A stretch of 64,000 bases of DNA from Schistosoma haematobium (lineage: Eukaryota > Platyhelminthes > Trematoda > Strigeidida > Schistosomatidae), in assembly GCF_000699445.3 (NCBI RefSeq), contig NC_067197.1:28751809-28815808 (forward strand). The letters run 5' to 3'. Made by a program: the position numbers and the translations under genes. The first letter of the stretch is position 1, and every line of letters begins with the position of its first letter. The notes beneath the pieces are model-generated. The model did no database searches and was not told the origin of the DNA. It saw only the letters and a list, made by a program, of their open reading frames with translations. Shown piece after piece: positions 25,201 through 33,932 of the stretch.

Positions 25201-28200
25201 AAGACTAGATTGTTAGAACAGTAAAATTTGTTTGTCATTCAATGTACTAACAAATAAACTTTAAAATACAGTCCTTACTGCAACAGTAGAAGGGGTATCC
25301 AAGTGTATAATGCATCGGATATCAGCCCGAGCTGAATGAACGGCTGAATGTAAGGCCCATGTTACTTGATTTACACCTAAAATGGTAGATCCTGGATCAA
25401 GTATCTGGCCTGTGAAATGAAAAAATAATTACGTATGGTTACGTATAAGCCAAAATGATTATTAATTTACTGAAAGCGCAAAATGCAAGGAATCATTTTG
25501 TATCGTCTATATTATTTAAATACATAAACATCGATATAAGAGGGCACCAAGAACATAATAACAATAAGGTTGTGAAGGGATAGAGAAGGTAATGTGTGTA
25601 TAAGAAAAAAGAAAAACAACAATGAACAGAAATTAGTGTATGCAAGTGAAATAATAATAATGAGAGAGACAGTTCAGTTAACGAAAATACAACCAGGAAG
25701 AATTCTCTCAGTTAGAGAACTTACGTTCACTTGTATGAAAAAGGTAAGTTACAGAGAGATCGCCACTGGCTTTTATTCTGAGCCATTTCTGTGAGCGTTT
25801 CTATAGACTGTGTTGCACCATCTCTGAGACCCCAATTAGGGAGTTATGAAGGACCAAAAGAAACCAGTCCTGTACAGCTTCCTTTCATGCTATGACGCTA
25901 TGTCATACACTGACCATATCTCCTCTTTTTACAATCGGTCCCAGTGTCGGCAAATGATGCACGATGTAGAATTCGCTGGGACGACATTCATGAGACCTGT
26001 CCAAGCGACCAAAGTCGGTGTTTTGAAATGGTGACACCAATTAAATTATCGTCGCTATGTCTAAACACACGTTCCCCAGGTATCAGATCCACAATACCAT
26101 TACCTATTTACATAATAACTGTTCACTAAACGTCATCAATAAAAGTCTTGAAAAGGAATAGTGAGACTGGGAAACCCTATGTAACCCCACTGCCTGATGA
26201 AACAAAAGAGAAAGGTGGTTGTACATCCTTCACTCTGCCTGAGGTATTTGTATTATGGGGCATTCAAGCTACTAATAAACTCAGGAACACTTTCAATAAA
26301 CAATCTCAGAGAAGTCCTGCCCAACAAATCGACAGCGGCCCTAATGTCAAGAAACACAACAGTTGTTGGCCTGGAATTAGTATGGCGATGTTCTAGCATT
26401 TGTCGAGGGGTGACTATATGATCAATACATCCTCGACCAAAACGAAAACCAGCCTGTTCCTCACGAGTCATTCTTTCCCAGGTTTTGAACAATCTACGAA
26501 GTATGAGGAAAGCCAATAATTTGGACGCGATCGGAAGTAGACCTATCCCCAGATAGTTGTTGCAGAAACGACGCGAACCTTCTTTAAAGATAGGAACAAC
26601 TATGAGCTCATTCCACGATGTTGTACCACTAACTGCCAAACTTTTGTAAACAACTCAGTCCGTTCCTTAACCAGAAAGTCACCACCATATTTAAAAAGGG
26701 CCAGAGGTAAGTAAAATGGACCTGGTGATTTGTAGTGCTTCAGGAGTTGGAGTTCCTTGAGGACTCTAGCCGCGTTAAGTGGATCAGTCGTCACAGGCCA
26801 TGGAGGGCATGACAAACTGGTCGGTCGCCGGGGCAGCAAATCAGTTGAACTACTCCTCAGAAAACTCTGCTTACTGTCTAAGACGTCGGTAGACGTTATT
26901 AACTGGCATCCCATCAGCTTCACAGATTATTTTACACACCAGACTTTTTGCTTCTAGTGATTTGGATAAGTTGAAAGAGCTCCCGGCAGTTACTGGGAGA
27001 AGCTGTTGTTTCCAACTCGTTAGCACGCTCCGATAGCAAGGTTTCTCGGTCCTTACACAAGCTTTGCACAATTTCATTGCGTGAAAATCTTTGTATCGTT
27101 TAATGACCCATATATTCCATGAACTCCTGAGTTCCCAGTAAACTTTCCATTTCAATCACATCCATTCAAATCACCAGTCTCTTAAACGACTTACTCCCAA
27201 TCACATCGACAAGGTCTGGGTTACCGGAAACTGAACGTAAAATCTCATTAGTGCGTAAAATTCAAAACAACAGGGATTATGTACGTCTATCTAAAGCAGT
27301 AATTATAATCCAAAATTTCAGAAAACCAAGTTATGATTGTGAACTCACTACCATTCCATTACCCGAATAGCGACACTGAGTAGAATAAAGCAAATAGTAA
27401 TCAAACTACAACATATACATACTGACCAGGTTTGTGGCAGGAATCATCATGCATGTCAGAATGCTTAAAACTGACTAATTCTATTCGCTTGATATTGAGC
27501 TACTAGACTCAAAAGTACATAGTTTTCATTTGTGGTATTTTCCAGCATACTTCGGCTTTCTCAAACAACCGAACAAATCATTGATACATAAATTTATAGG
27601 TAGTTTATTTTGCTGAGTTCTTGTTAAATAATAATGAGCGTTTAGTTATTTAATGTTTAGTTACACCATTTAAGGTAACAAATGGAAAATCAAAAAGATC
27701 AGTGCTTTGAATTTTACCAATCTAATGAAAAATCGTTAGAAACCGTCTAGCAATATTTACTAAATAGAAATTCATTAGAATTCAGTGATCAAAGGAGAAA
27801 GTTCCTAGAGTATAGTCGGAATAGAAACATCCAGAAAATTCAGATTAAGTGACGTTTATAATCATACTACCGTAGCTCACCTTTGGAATCGACCTTGATG
27901 AGAGACGAAGCAGTAATTTCATGATAAAGCAATCCGAAAGGATTAACTAAATAATGTTCATGATTGCGACTAACACACACCTAAAATAAATAAAAGGGAA
28001 ACAATAAGAAATGTTCCCCAAAAGATCCAGCAAAATATAATTCACATCTATGGTAGGACTCAGGAATTCAATGAATAAAACTATGTTTAAGCATAAGTTT
28101 GTAACTCAGAGACTTTTTGTTGCGGTTGCTTAAAAGATAGTAGTATTATCATTATTTAAGCCTCAAATTTCGCAAACTAGACTCCGCTGACACTTTATGA

Positions 28201-31200
28201 AAAGAAATAAAAGTAGTCCGTTGGCGATAGTATCTGGCTTGTTATGAGTACTAGAAGTGGTGCGACAGATGAGATTAATCTTCACGTATCAAAGCAAAAA
28301 CACTTTATACACTTCTGTGTTACCTTTAGACCCGTTCTTCCAATAGTCTGACTAGAGAAAGTCGGGGGTACAACACTTATTGTATCTAGTCTAGTATTAC
28401 ACTTTCAAACCTGGCCACTTCATACTGAAGGTATTCTAAGTCTCTTTAAGTTTGACTACGTCGATATTGCATTTGGTAGTAATATTGCGTGAGTAATACT
28501 GATGAGAATGTCTTTTTGAGAACGAAGGTTATTATTCAGACACCGTTTAAGAACACTGAACTAGGTGGTTTTGAAACACCTTGACGTATGACATCACAGA
28601 GACCTACATACCTAACATTATATATTACCGCTGGCATTGGAAGGAGTTGGGGACTAATCAGTTTGTGGTGGAGTAGCAAAACAGCTCCGGATGTTTTAAA
28701 GGTCGTGAAATTTTCTGCTATTAGGTATGACTTGTAATAGTATAAAGGATCAGTTTTAAAGATACATTACTGTGCTTTATTTTTTTCAGTAGTCTACATT
28801 AAACACCTACATTTCAATTTAACTAAAATCGATCCCCAAGTCTTTTGATCTGCGAACATCACTATTATATTTTATCTCAATAAAGGACTAGCCTACTTAA
28901 GTAAATAAAGCAAATAGATAAAAGTAAAATTTTCGAATGTTATTCGGTTTGAACAACGACGACAAAACTATTGGAAGATATAGAGTTACGATGAGTTATA
29001 GTGAGAATAGGTTTAGAATGTGTGAACATATGGTAGACGTTAATGTGCCTAGAACCTCTATTTATGCTCCGAAGGAATGTTTGGTTCATGAGAAAGTGAA
29101 CAGAAATAGGTACTTAATAATGCTAATGATTACTTTTAGACGGTTGCTGATTGGCCATTTACCAAGTTTGGGAGCTGAAAGAATAAAAGTTACTTACAGT
29201 CACATGATTGTATATACTCGAATTCCATCCGAAAAGATCTATTAAGCGATATACCGATGCTAGTTTGCAACGGAGAGAACGTTCACGTCGAGAATAAACA
29301 GTCGCGTCACCACCACGCAAGTCATTTATCGGAATAACACCATTACGATGCCCTGCATAAATTTAAGTTACATGAAAAATAAGAGTAATTTATAAACTAA
29401 ATATATTCAAGGAAGCAAAATGTAAGCACATACCATGTAACTAAGTAACAACGGAATCCTTTGAATTTAGAAAAAAAGATGGATTACTTAGTCAAATAAA
29501 GTAAACTAAGGTCTGTTTATCGTGTTGCACATAAATCTGGAGAGAATGTAAAACGGACTTTTATTCGTTTATACAATTTGCAGTACCTCACATCAGCACA
29601 GAGTAAAGAAAATACTAAGATTAAAAGTGGAACATTGTAAATGATCATAGTGCGAAACTAAACATAGTTAAAGTGGATTGGACCATCCTGTTGTTGATGT
29701 TTGGCTGAATTTTGGTCGGTCTTGGTTGGCATCTTGTGCGGACTGCATTGATGTACTCATCATCACACTAGTATAGAATAGATGAAGCGTGATTAGTGTA
29801 ACCCAGGACTGTTATGTGAACATGAGAACTTCAGTGAGGTAGCAAGTTTGAATCTCTTTAAAATACATTTAGATTTGAGCAGATCCTTAATGTATGGAAC
29901 CATTAAATGTAGTGATCATGCTTAAGGTCTAAACCGGAGGGGAGTTAGTCAACTTAGAAATTAAAAGTTTAGCGACCAGGAATCTAGCGGGAAATTTAAA
30001 GTTTGCTGCAATTTTACGCTGAAATATGTTAACTTGTTTCTTTTCGATTCCAAATTTTATGCAGTATGTAGAAGTATAAGAAGCACTTTGAAACCAGGGA
30101 TTAAGGTGTTTCAATAAGTGAATGCTTTTAGATGTTCAGATTTCAAAACTCAAGAAATCGCGAAAAATTTTGAGTCGTAAGGTCTAACAGTATTGAAAAA
30201 AGGGTTGAAAAATACTAAAACCTGTGAAGAATAAGGTAGAAACGTGACGCAGAAAGATACAAGACAGTTGCATCTAGAAGCATTTAGGGAATACGTTTTC
30301 GTAGGTACTGAAGTGCTTTATTTATCCAGTTATGATAGTATTACAAGTGTATTTACTCCACAGATTTTACTCTTTTCATCTATTTTTCAGGCGAAATCAT
30401 CCACAAAGCCTGTTGCCAGCATTGAAAACGCTTACCAATGAAGATTTATGTATCGGTTTTTAGACATCATCAGAATTCGTGAGCGAAGACAGCAGCAGAG
30501 ATAGAATTCTGGTACCAAGACATCAAATATTTAACGAGGTAAGACGTCATTACTAAAAGGTGTATGTGATTGAAAGTAACCTCTAGGGTGAGACTAGAAT
30601 TTATGGATGGCCGTTGAGCAACGCTGAAGTGACTTTCAGAGTGTCCGCCTAATAACCAAGACCAAAGGAGGGTTATAAATCAGTTTCAGGAATTAGAATT
30701 ATAACTTGCAGTTGATGGTTAAGATTAAGAATTAGATTTAGGGTTTTCATTCCGAACTGACATTAGCTATAATGCCAAAACTCAATTTATCCAAATGGAT
30801 GAGTGAATTTCGTGCCAAAATCAGAGATCTGTTGTCTTATACCTGATTGGTTCGTCCATAAATTAGTCTCGCCACCTCTAGACATACTATTTGATCTGGG
30901 AACCTGAAATGATAAACGACTCACTAAGAAAGCAAATTATACACTGAAAGTTCTCACTTAAAGGCAATTTTTCTGATAATATTCTGACAAATCGCGTTGA
31001 AACATTAAGACGTCTTAAATCTGACTAATTTTCACTCATAAGGACTCAAAAAGCTTATAACCAGCAATTCGCTCATCGAGAAATAAAATGCTCTTGCTGA
31101 CCTTAAAGAGACGACATTTAACATAGTCATATAAAGTAAGGTTTTGGTTATTTCAAACTTGTATTCCACAGTCACTGATGGCATACTGAACAGCTCGATA

Positions 31201-31807
31201 ATGGATATATTCACTGTGAAACTAAGTTCGAGAAGTGATATTTGGGAGGTAAGTTTAAAAGACCGATATCATATGGACAGATTGGTCAAACCTAAAGGAA
31301 GAATATCACATATGGCTTTTCGAGAATAACGGTCAACAATGTGCGACACTATTTTGACCAACTCAGAGAATGCACGGGATTGCTGGAATAGCATATTATG
31401 AGAATTATATACACGCAAGAAAAAACGTTGACCTGCCTCTTGCAAACCCACCCCCACCAAGAGGTTTTCCAGGAGGGGCAGAATTGAATAAATCTGATAT
31501 GTGTTGCAGAGACAGAAGACTAGTGCTCATACCAGGATAGTCACCAGATGGACACTGAGAACGTATAACCTCCTCCAGTTCTCGTCGAAAAGCATCCGAC
31601 TTCAGTATGCCGGACACGCGCTGTCGTTGAATCATCAGATTTACATCTTCTTTTATGCAAGCAGGGCGCATTAAACTTTTCTGATAATCTGGATCCTCAG
31701 GATCTAAAGCAAGCTAGATGGATGCAAACTAACTGACCGATTTTATCAATAAACTTGTCTGGTTTATCTGACAACACGACCCCGTTAGCAACATTGCTGT
31801 CCGGCAT
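11960..31807 (-). CDS. ADD: Adducin (14-exon model)
   Basis: Adducin caps actin barbed ends and recruits spectrin to actin in the cortical membrane skeleton. The model joins 14 exons (31738-31807, 31413-31703, 29198-29352, 27881-27980, 25279-25409, 23976-24266, 21253-21573, 19448-19629, 17860-18172, 16367-16597, 15202-15433, 13576-13674, 13329-13405, 11960-12040). All phases match, giving 857 residues, close to animal adducins (roughly 700-800) with a longer tail. Landmarks in order are LRCKLASVYRLIDLFGW (about 145-165), NPFGLLYHEITASSLIKV (about 183-200), EFEAMMRHLDNAGCRTGHLY (about 430-450), NTAGPQS (about 635), SKAIIQRDI (about 678) and KKKKRRFKLPSF near the C terminus. The first ATG is preceded by an in-frame TGA (31855-31853). 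The 3' end of exon 2 is uncertain: a GC donor would start it at 31437 and give 849 residues. Confidence 0.93.
12041..13328 (-). other. Adducin intron 13
   Basis: A 1.3-kb intron with a decayed SINE at 12205-12400. Confidence 0.7.
12205..12400 (-). repeat. Decayed tRNA-derived SINE with hammerhead relic
   Basis: Minus-strand order matches the other SINE copies: tRNA-like part at about 12345-12265, then the ribozyme module. GAAA (12221-12218) and the stem II strand are kept, but CTGAGGA reads ACGAGGA (12243-12237) and the cleavage triplet is lost. Confidence 0.65.
13329..13405 (-). CDS. ADD: Adducin exon 13 (tail)
   Basis: Encodes RLAPPPTSGTLTSEPSGTED and MSESD, the acidic/Ser segment just before the basic C terminus. 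Donor GTAAGC, acceptor TTACAG. Confidence 0.88.
13576..13674 (-). CDS. ADD: Adducin exon 12 (tail)
   Basis: Encodes a Ser/Pro-rich stretch ending ETYPIDSPVTG. Support comes from phase agreement at both ends and from joining conserved exons 11 and 14. The donor ACTG|GTCGG is weak. Confidence 0.8.
13675..15201 (-). other. Adducin intron 11
   Basis: A 1.5-kb intron that contains a hammerhead SINE (14497-14640); the rest is AT-rich. Confidence 0.7.
14497..14640 (+). repeat. tRNA-derived SINE with hammerhead, one core base changed
   Basis: On the plus strand a B-box-like GGGATCAAGTCCCGC is followed by a hammerhead-like module at 14546-14597: stem I strand GCACTG, core CTCAGGAG (14555-14562, consensus CTGANGAG), stem II with loop and TAGAAC, GAAA at 14577-14580, then GTA at 14586-14588. 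Only G5 (to C at 14557) is altered within the core boxes, but stem II and stem I also carry mismatches. The insertion is antisense to adducin. Confidence 0.75.
15202..15433 (-). CDS. ADD: Adducin exon 11 (tail)
   Basis: Encodes NPFEKITDEELEMYRREIEL, the conserved NPF...EYRREVE block of adducin tails, then a Ser/Asp/Glu-rich stretch. It ends CCAA|GTAATT. Confidence 0.93.
15434..16366 (-). other. Adducin intron 10
   Basis: A 933-bp intron with consensus GTAAGC donor and CACAG acceptor, containing the AT microsatellite. Confidence 0.75.
16227..16272. repeat. (AT)23 microsatellite
   Basis: An uninterrupted AT dinucleotide run in adducin intron 10. It creates a spurious Tyr-Ile repeat frame on the minus strand. 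Confidence 0.97.
16367..16597 (-). CDS. ADD: Adducin exon 10 (tail)
   Basis: Encodes DTNTAGPQSRLLDGL and AAASKAIIQRDIRNAAVIYD, both conserved adducin tail blocks. About 20 extra residues (VRDEGLVKVLGPRAA region) separate them compared with vertebrate proteins as I recall them. Confidence 0.93.
16598..17859 (-). other. Adducin intron 9
   Basis: A 1.26-kb AT-rich intron; nothing recognised. Confidence 0.6.
17860..18172 (-). CDS. ADD: Adducin exon 9 (neck/tail)
   Basis: Encodes TLRREFSEKQWFNTPNKY, a proline-rich linker, and SNPKEYREQQKK, which matches the NPKE motif that precedes the TAGPQS block in other adducins. Confidence 0.92.
18173..19447 (-). other. Adducin intron 8 with GC-rich repeat
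   Basis: The part at about 18240-18840 is markedly richer in GC than the rest and looks like an inserted repeat fragment of unknown family, containing only short broken frames. The remainder is AT-rich. Confidence 0.55.
19448..19629 (-). CDS. ADD: Adducin exon 8 (neck)
   Basis: Begins EAMASPHRSRRSK and ends with acidic GDETETPRP. It corresponds to the variable region before the RRE/KQW neck segment. Phases match exons 7 and 9. Confidence 0.9.
19630..21252 (-). other. Adducin intron 7
   Basis: A 1.6-kb AT-rich intron; nothing recognised. Confidence 0.6.
21253..21573 (-). CDS. ADD: Adducin exon 7 (end of head, start of neck)
   Basis: Encodes ENLILPTDKLKQKTYE and ELEFEAMMRHLDNAGCRTG, the conserved segment at the head-neck transition. 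The insert between them is rich in Ser and Asn and is not conserved. Confidence 0.92.
21574..23975 (-). other. Adducin intron 6 (GC-AG)
   Basis: A 2.4-kb intron with donor CAG|GCAAGC and acceptor TTTTAG, so it is a GC-AG intron. It contains the GC-rich repeat at 22245-22795. Confidence 0.8.
22245..22795 (+). repeat. GC-rich interspersed repeat with (AAATA)n-like tail
   Basis: A sharply bounded 550-bp island of much higher GC than its intron ends in aaataaataaataata, the kind of A-rich simple tail left by non-LTR or SINE insertion on the plus strand. Short overlapping open frames inside are not supported as genes. I cannot name the family. Confidence 0.55.
23976..24266 (-). CDS. ADD: Adducin exon 6 (head)
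   Basis: Encodes CMKSGLLPLCNEAMILGEVA and LGETIEEAWHYATNAIVACD. It ends CAG followed by GCAAGC, a strong GC-type donor. The RNHG motif usual near residue 320 reads RSLG. Confidence 0.92.
24267..25278 (-). other. Adducin intron 5
   Basis: A 1-kb AT-rich intron without recognisable content. Confidence 0.6.
25279..25409 (-). CDS. ADD: Adducin exon 5 (aldolase-like core)
   Basis: Encodes STILGVNQVTWALHSAVHSA and CIIHLDTPS. In class II aldolases and many adducins the latter site reads His-x-His; here the second His is Asp (codon 25299-25297). Confidence 0.92.
25410..27880 (-). other. Adducin intron 4
   Basis: A 2.5-kb intron, more than half of which is the non-LTR retrotransposon remnant at 25780-27180. 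Confidence 0.7.
25780..27180 (-). mobile_element. Non-LTR retrotransposon remnant (reverse transcriptase)
   Basis: Minus-strand fragments in shifting frames read as a reverse transcriptase: LVVPIFK-like NELIVVPIFKEGSRR, then LLPIASKLLAFLILRRLFKT, then REEQAGFRFGRGCIDHI and TTVVFLDIRAAVDLL (the block that holds the first catalytic Asp). The N-terminal part (26600-27155) is an endonuclease-to-RT linker in other frames. Frameshifts and stops show it is dead. It lies in sense orientation inside adducin intron 4. The clade (RTE- or CR1-like) is not settled from what I can see. Confidence 0.8.
27881..27980 (-). CDS. ADD: Adducin exon 4
   Basis: Encodes HEHYLVNPFGLLYHEITASS, matching the head domain of the aldolase-II/adducin fold. 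Donor GTGAGC, acceptor TTTTAG. Confidence 0.92.
27981..29197 (-). other. Adducin intron 3
   Basis: A 1.2-kb AT-rich intron. A 102-codon plus-strand open frame at 28937-29245 overlaps exon 3 and is its shadow. Confidence 0.6.
29198..29352 (-). CDS. ADD: Adducin exon 3
   Basis: Encodes INDLRGGD and LRCKLASVYRLIDLFGW, the strongest adducin signature in the window. Acceptor ATGCAG, donor GTAAGT. Confidence 0.92.
29353..31412 (-). other. Adducin intron 2
   Basis: A 2.06-kb intron that holds the 287-bp MITE at 30587-30873. The rest shows nothing recognisable. Confidence 0.7.
30587..30873 (+). mobile_element. hAT-type MITE copy 1, with 8-bp target duplication
   Basis: The terminal inverted repeats are ggtgagactagaatttatgg at the left and a near-complement ending ctcgcc at the right. 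The element is flanked on both sides by the identical 8-mer acctctag (30579-30586 and 30874-30881). It has no coding capacity at 287 bp. An 8-bp duplication points to the hAT superfamily. A second copy in opposite internal orientation lies at 62549-62838. Confidence 0.85.
31413..31703 (-). CDS. ADD: Adducin exon 2 (head, N-terminal part)
   Basis: Encodes the conserved KEDVNLMIQRQRVSGIL and LLSLQHISDLF helices of the head. The 3' splice boundary is ambiguous: a GT donor after 31413 and a GC donor (GCAGGT) after 31437 both give the phase needed for exon 3; GT sites inside the glycine run also fit. Confidence 0.75.
31704..31737 (-). other. 34-nt micro-intron
   Basis: It runs from GTCAGTTAG to GCTTTAG. 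Removing it joins DKI to DPEDPDYQ and continues into MRPACIKEDVNLM, which parallels the start of other adducins. Read through, the frame hits TGA within a few codons. Micro-introns near the 5' end of genes are known in schistosomes. Confidence 0.85.
31738..31807 (-). CDS. ADD: Adducin exon 1 (start codon)
   Basis: It encodes residues 1-23 from ATG at 31807-31805. The context AAAATG and an upstream in-frame stop support this start. The exon ends one base into a codon, which is completed by AT in exon 2 to give Asp. Confidence 0.85.
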
Positions 31808-32755
31808 TTTAATTAGCAGGATACAATCAAGCGTTACTGACACTCGGACAGTTCACAACCACACAATGCCCAATACCCAACAACCTTAAGCAAGCCGCCG
31901 AAAATGTAAGGCGCCATACAACTTACAGTAGAAAGAACAAACAATTATGACTAACGGGTTTATTTACAATCAAATGGGATAGAATTGAAGTATGTTTGGG
32001 GAGTTTCCTCGAAGTCATATAGAAGTTCACAAAGTTCCCCGGAGTTTAGTGAAATTTTGAAGAATAGCCCTAAATCAAAGGGAATGCAAGGAATTTCCCC
32101 TAATCTATTCGGAATTTTGAGATCCGAAACCGATTCACCCTGATTGTGCGAATGGTATAACAAGCCTTGGTATAATTCAAAATAGATATACATAGTGCGA
32201 CAAGATGAAGGACGTTGAACAAAACGATAGGTATACAGATACACACAACCAAGCACGAAATGCATAGATGGAGAGTTATAAGGACATAAATATAAGAAAC
32301 ATATGTACTGAGAGTCACAATAACCTATGGCAAGACTGGTGTTGTTAGTAAAGTAAAAAAGATGCAATAGTCAAGTGCTGTCTGGGTTACTAAGATCTGT
32401 TCATAAGACAGGGTCAGTGACATAGTTGCACAACGGCATAGAAGCTTCTAAATCGACATAATTCTGGAAGCCATGTAAGCACTGCCTAGTTAGTGAAAAT
32501 TATTTGAGAACGTCTTTGGGCGTTAAGAAATATTGAGGCCATTAAAAGGTAGGGAGAACTCTTATCCGTCACCCAAAAATAAATAGTAGATGGCTAAATA
32601 TAAATGTTTATAAACAAGACGCCTGTGGTTCCGAATATGTTAAACTCAAGAGACCAAAACATGTTGACGCTGTCAAATCAGTATTGCATGAGAGAATGCT
32701 ACTAGTTACAACGATCTGTGCTACAAGAATTGGAAACGAATCAATTGCCTGGCAG
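31808..32755. other. Region upstream of adducin
   Basis: It should contain the adducin promoter and 5' UTR. I see no clear TATA or CCAAT box. Two overlapping minus-strand open frames (31960-32367) show no domain and I do not call them. Confidence 0.4.
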
Positions 32756-32756
32756 T

Positions 32757-32922
32757 GTGGTGTCTATATGAACTAATGATTCCTTTGTACTTGTTGAATG
32801 CTTGATTTCGAATTCCAAGTACAGCACATTCGTTTGCGCTTATCTAGTACCTCGTGATCCAATAGCGTTATTGCTGGGATTCCTAGTTTTTACTATAATT
32901 CAAATACTCCTAACTATTGCAT
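32757..32922 (+). repeat. Outer LTR fragment, left copy
   Basis: It matches 37083-37232 in direct orientation: both contain gaactaatgatt, tttgtacttgttgaatgc and tttcgaattccaa, then diverge gradually. Direct repeats about 4.3 kb apart around gag-like sequence fit the LTRs of one Boudicca-like gypsy element, here truncated at its right side by the inner element. Confidence 0.7.
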
Positions 32923-33932
32923 TGGAGCAATGGAGCATGTGATGGAACGGTTAAACATACTGTATTGATGGTTGAAGGGCAACGGAAGTTTGCTACCCAT
33001 CGCTCGACGAAGGCGCGAGCCACTGTTTCAGCAGTGATGTCCTTGATAGGTACTGCTTCTGGCCATCGAGTGAAACGGTCTACGCAGGTTAAGAGGTAAG
33101 AGTATCCATTTGAATCTGGTAAAGACCCTACCAAATCCAGATGGACATGGTCGAAACGGGCATCGGGAGTTTTAAACGAGCCTAAAGGACATTTATTGTG
33201 TCTGATAACCTTAGATCTTTGGCAGCTTACACAGGAGCGTGCCCACTCCCTCACGTCTTTATTCATGCCAGGTCAGCAAAACCGTTCTGCTATAAGCTTG
33301 ATGGTTGCACGGACACCTGGATGAGAAAGTTTGTGCAATGTATTGAAGACATTGCGTCGATAATGTTTCGGAACAATTGGGCGATCCCTACCTGTAGATG
33401 TGTCACAAAGTAAGGTTTCCTTACCTGTTCCCGTCTGTTTGATGCGTAGTTTAAGTGTTGTGGACGATAACTCGTGCTGAAGATCACTGTCTTCTTTTTG
33501 AAGCTCGGCGAGTTTAAGAAGGTCGATTCCTTGGAAACTGTTCAAGGAAGTTATGCGAGATAAAGCGTCTGCAACTACATTGTTTGCTCCAGAGATGTGT
33601 TGAATGTCTGAAGTAAACTGGGAAATGTAGTCCAGTTGTCGAGACTCACGGGGAGAGTACTTGTCAGAAGGAGAGCTTAACGAGAAAGTGAGCGGTTTAT
33701 GGTCCGTGAAAAGAGTGAATTCACGGCCTTCGATGTAGTGTTGGAAATGTCGTACAGCACAATACATAGCTAGGAGTTCCCTACCGAATGTGCTGTACCT
33801 TGATTCGGTGTCTAGCAACCTTCTAGAGAAAAATGCCAAGGGTTGCCAGGAGTTGTTAACCCATTGTTGTAAGACGCCACCGATTGCCGAGTCCGATGCG
33901 TCTACTTCCAAGCCGGCACGCGTTAACGGCAA
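32923..33932 (-). pseudogene. Ty3/gypsy pol fragment: RNase H and integrase, minus strand
   Basis: In coding order on the minus strand: RNase H with EVDASDSAIGGVLQQ and FTDHKPLTF; the integrase zinc-binding segment LSHPGVRATIKLI plus CVSCQRSK; and the start of the integrase core DHVHLDLVGSLP and YLLTCVDRFTRWPEA. A stop interrupts the frame near 33273, and the core breaks off soon after WVANF (about 32990), so the later integrase catalytic residues are missing. The fragment begins near 33925, immediately next to the plus-strand protease-RT fragment, with which it is arranged head to head. Confidence 0.9.

Noticed and set aside
31960..32367. 135-codon minus-strand open frame upstream of adducin
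   Set aside because: Low-complexity Tyr/Cys/Leu-rich translation without a motif and in the expected promoter region.
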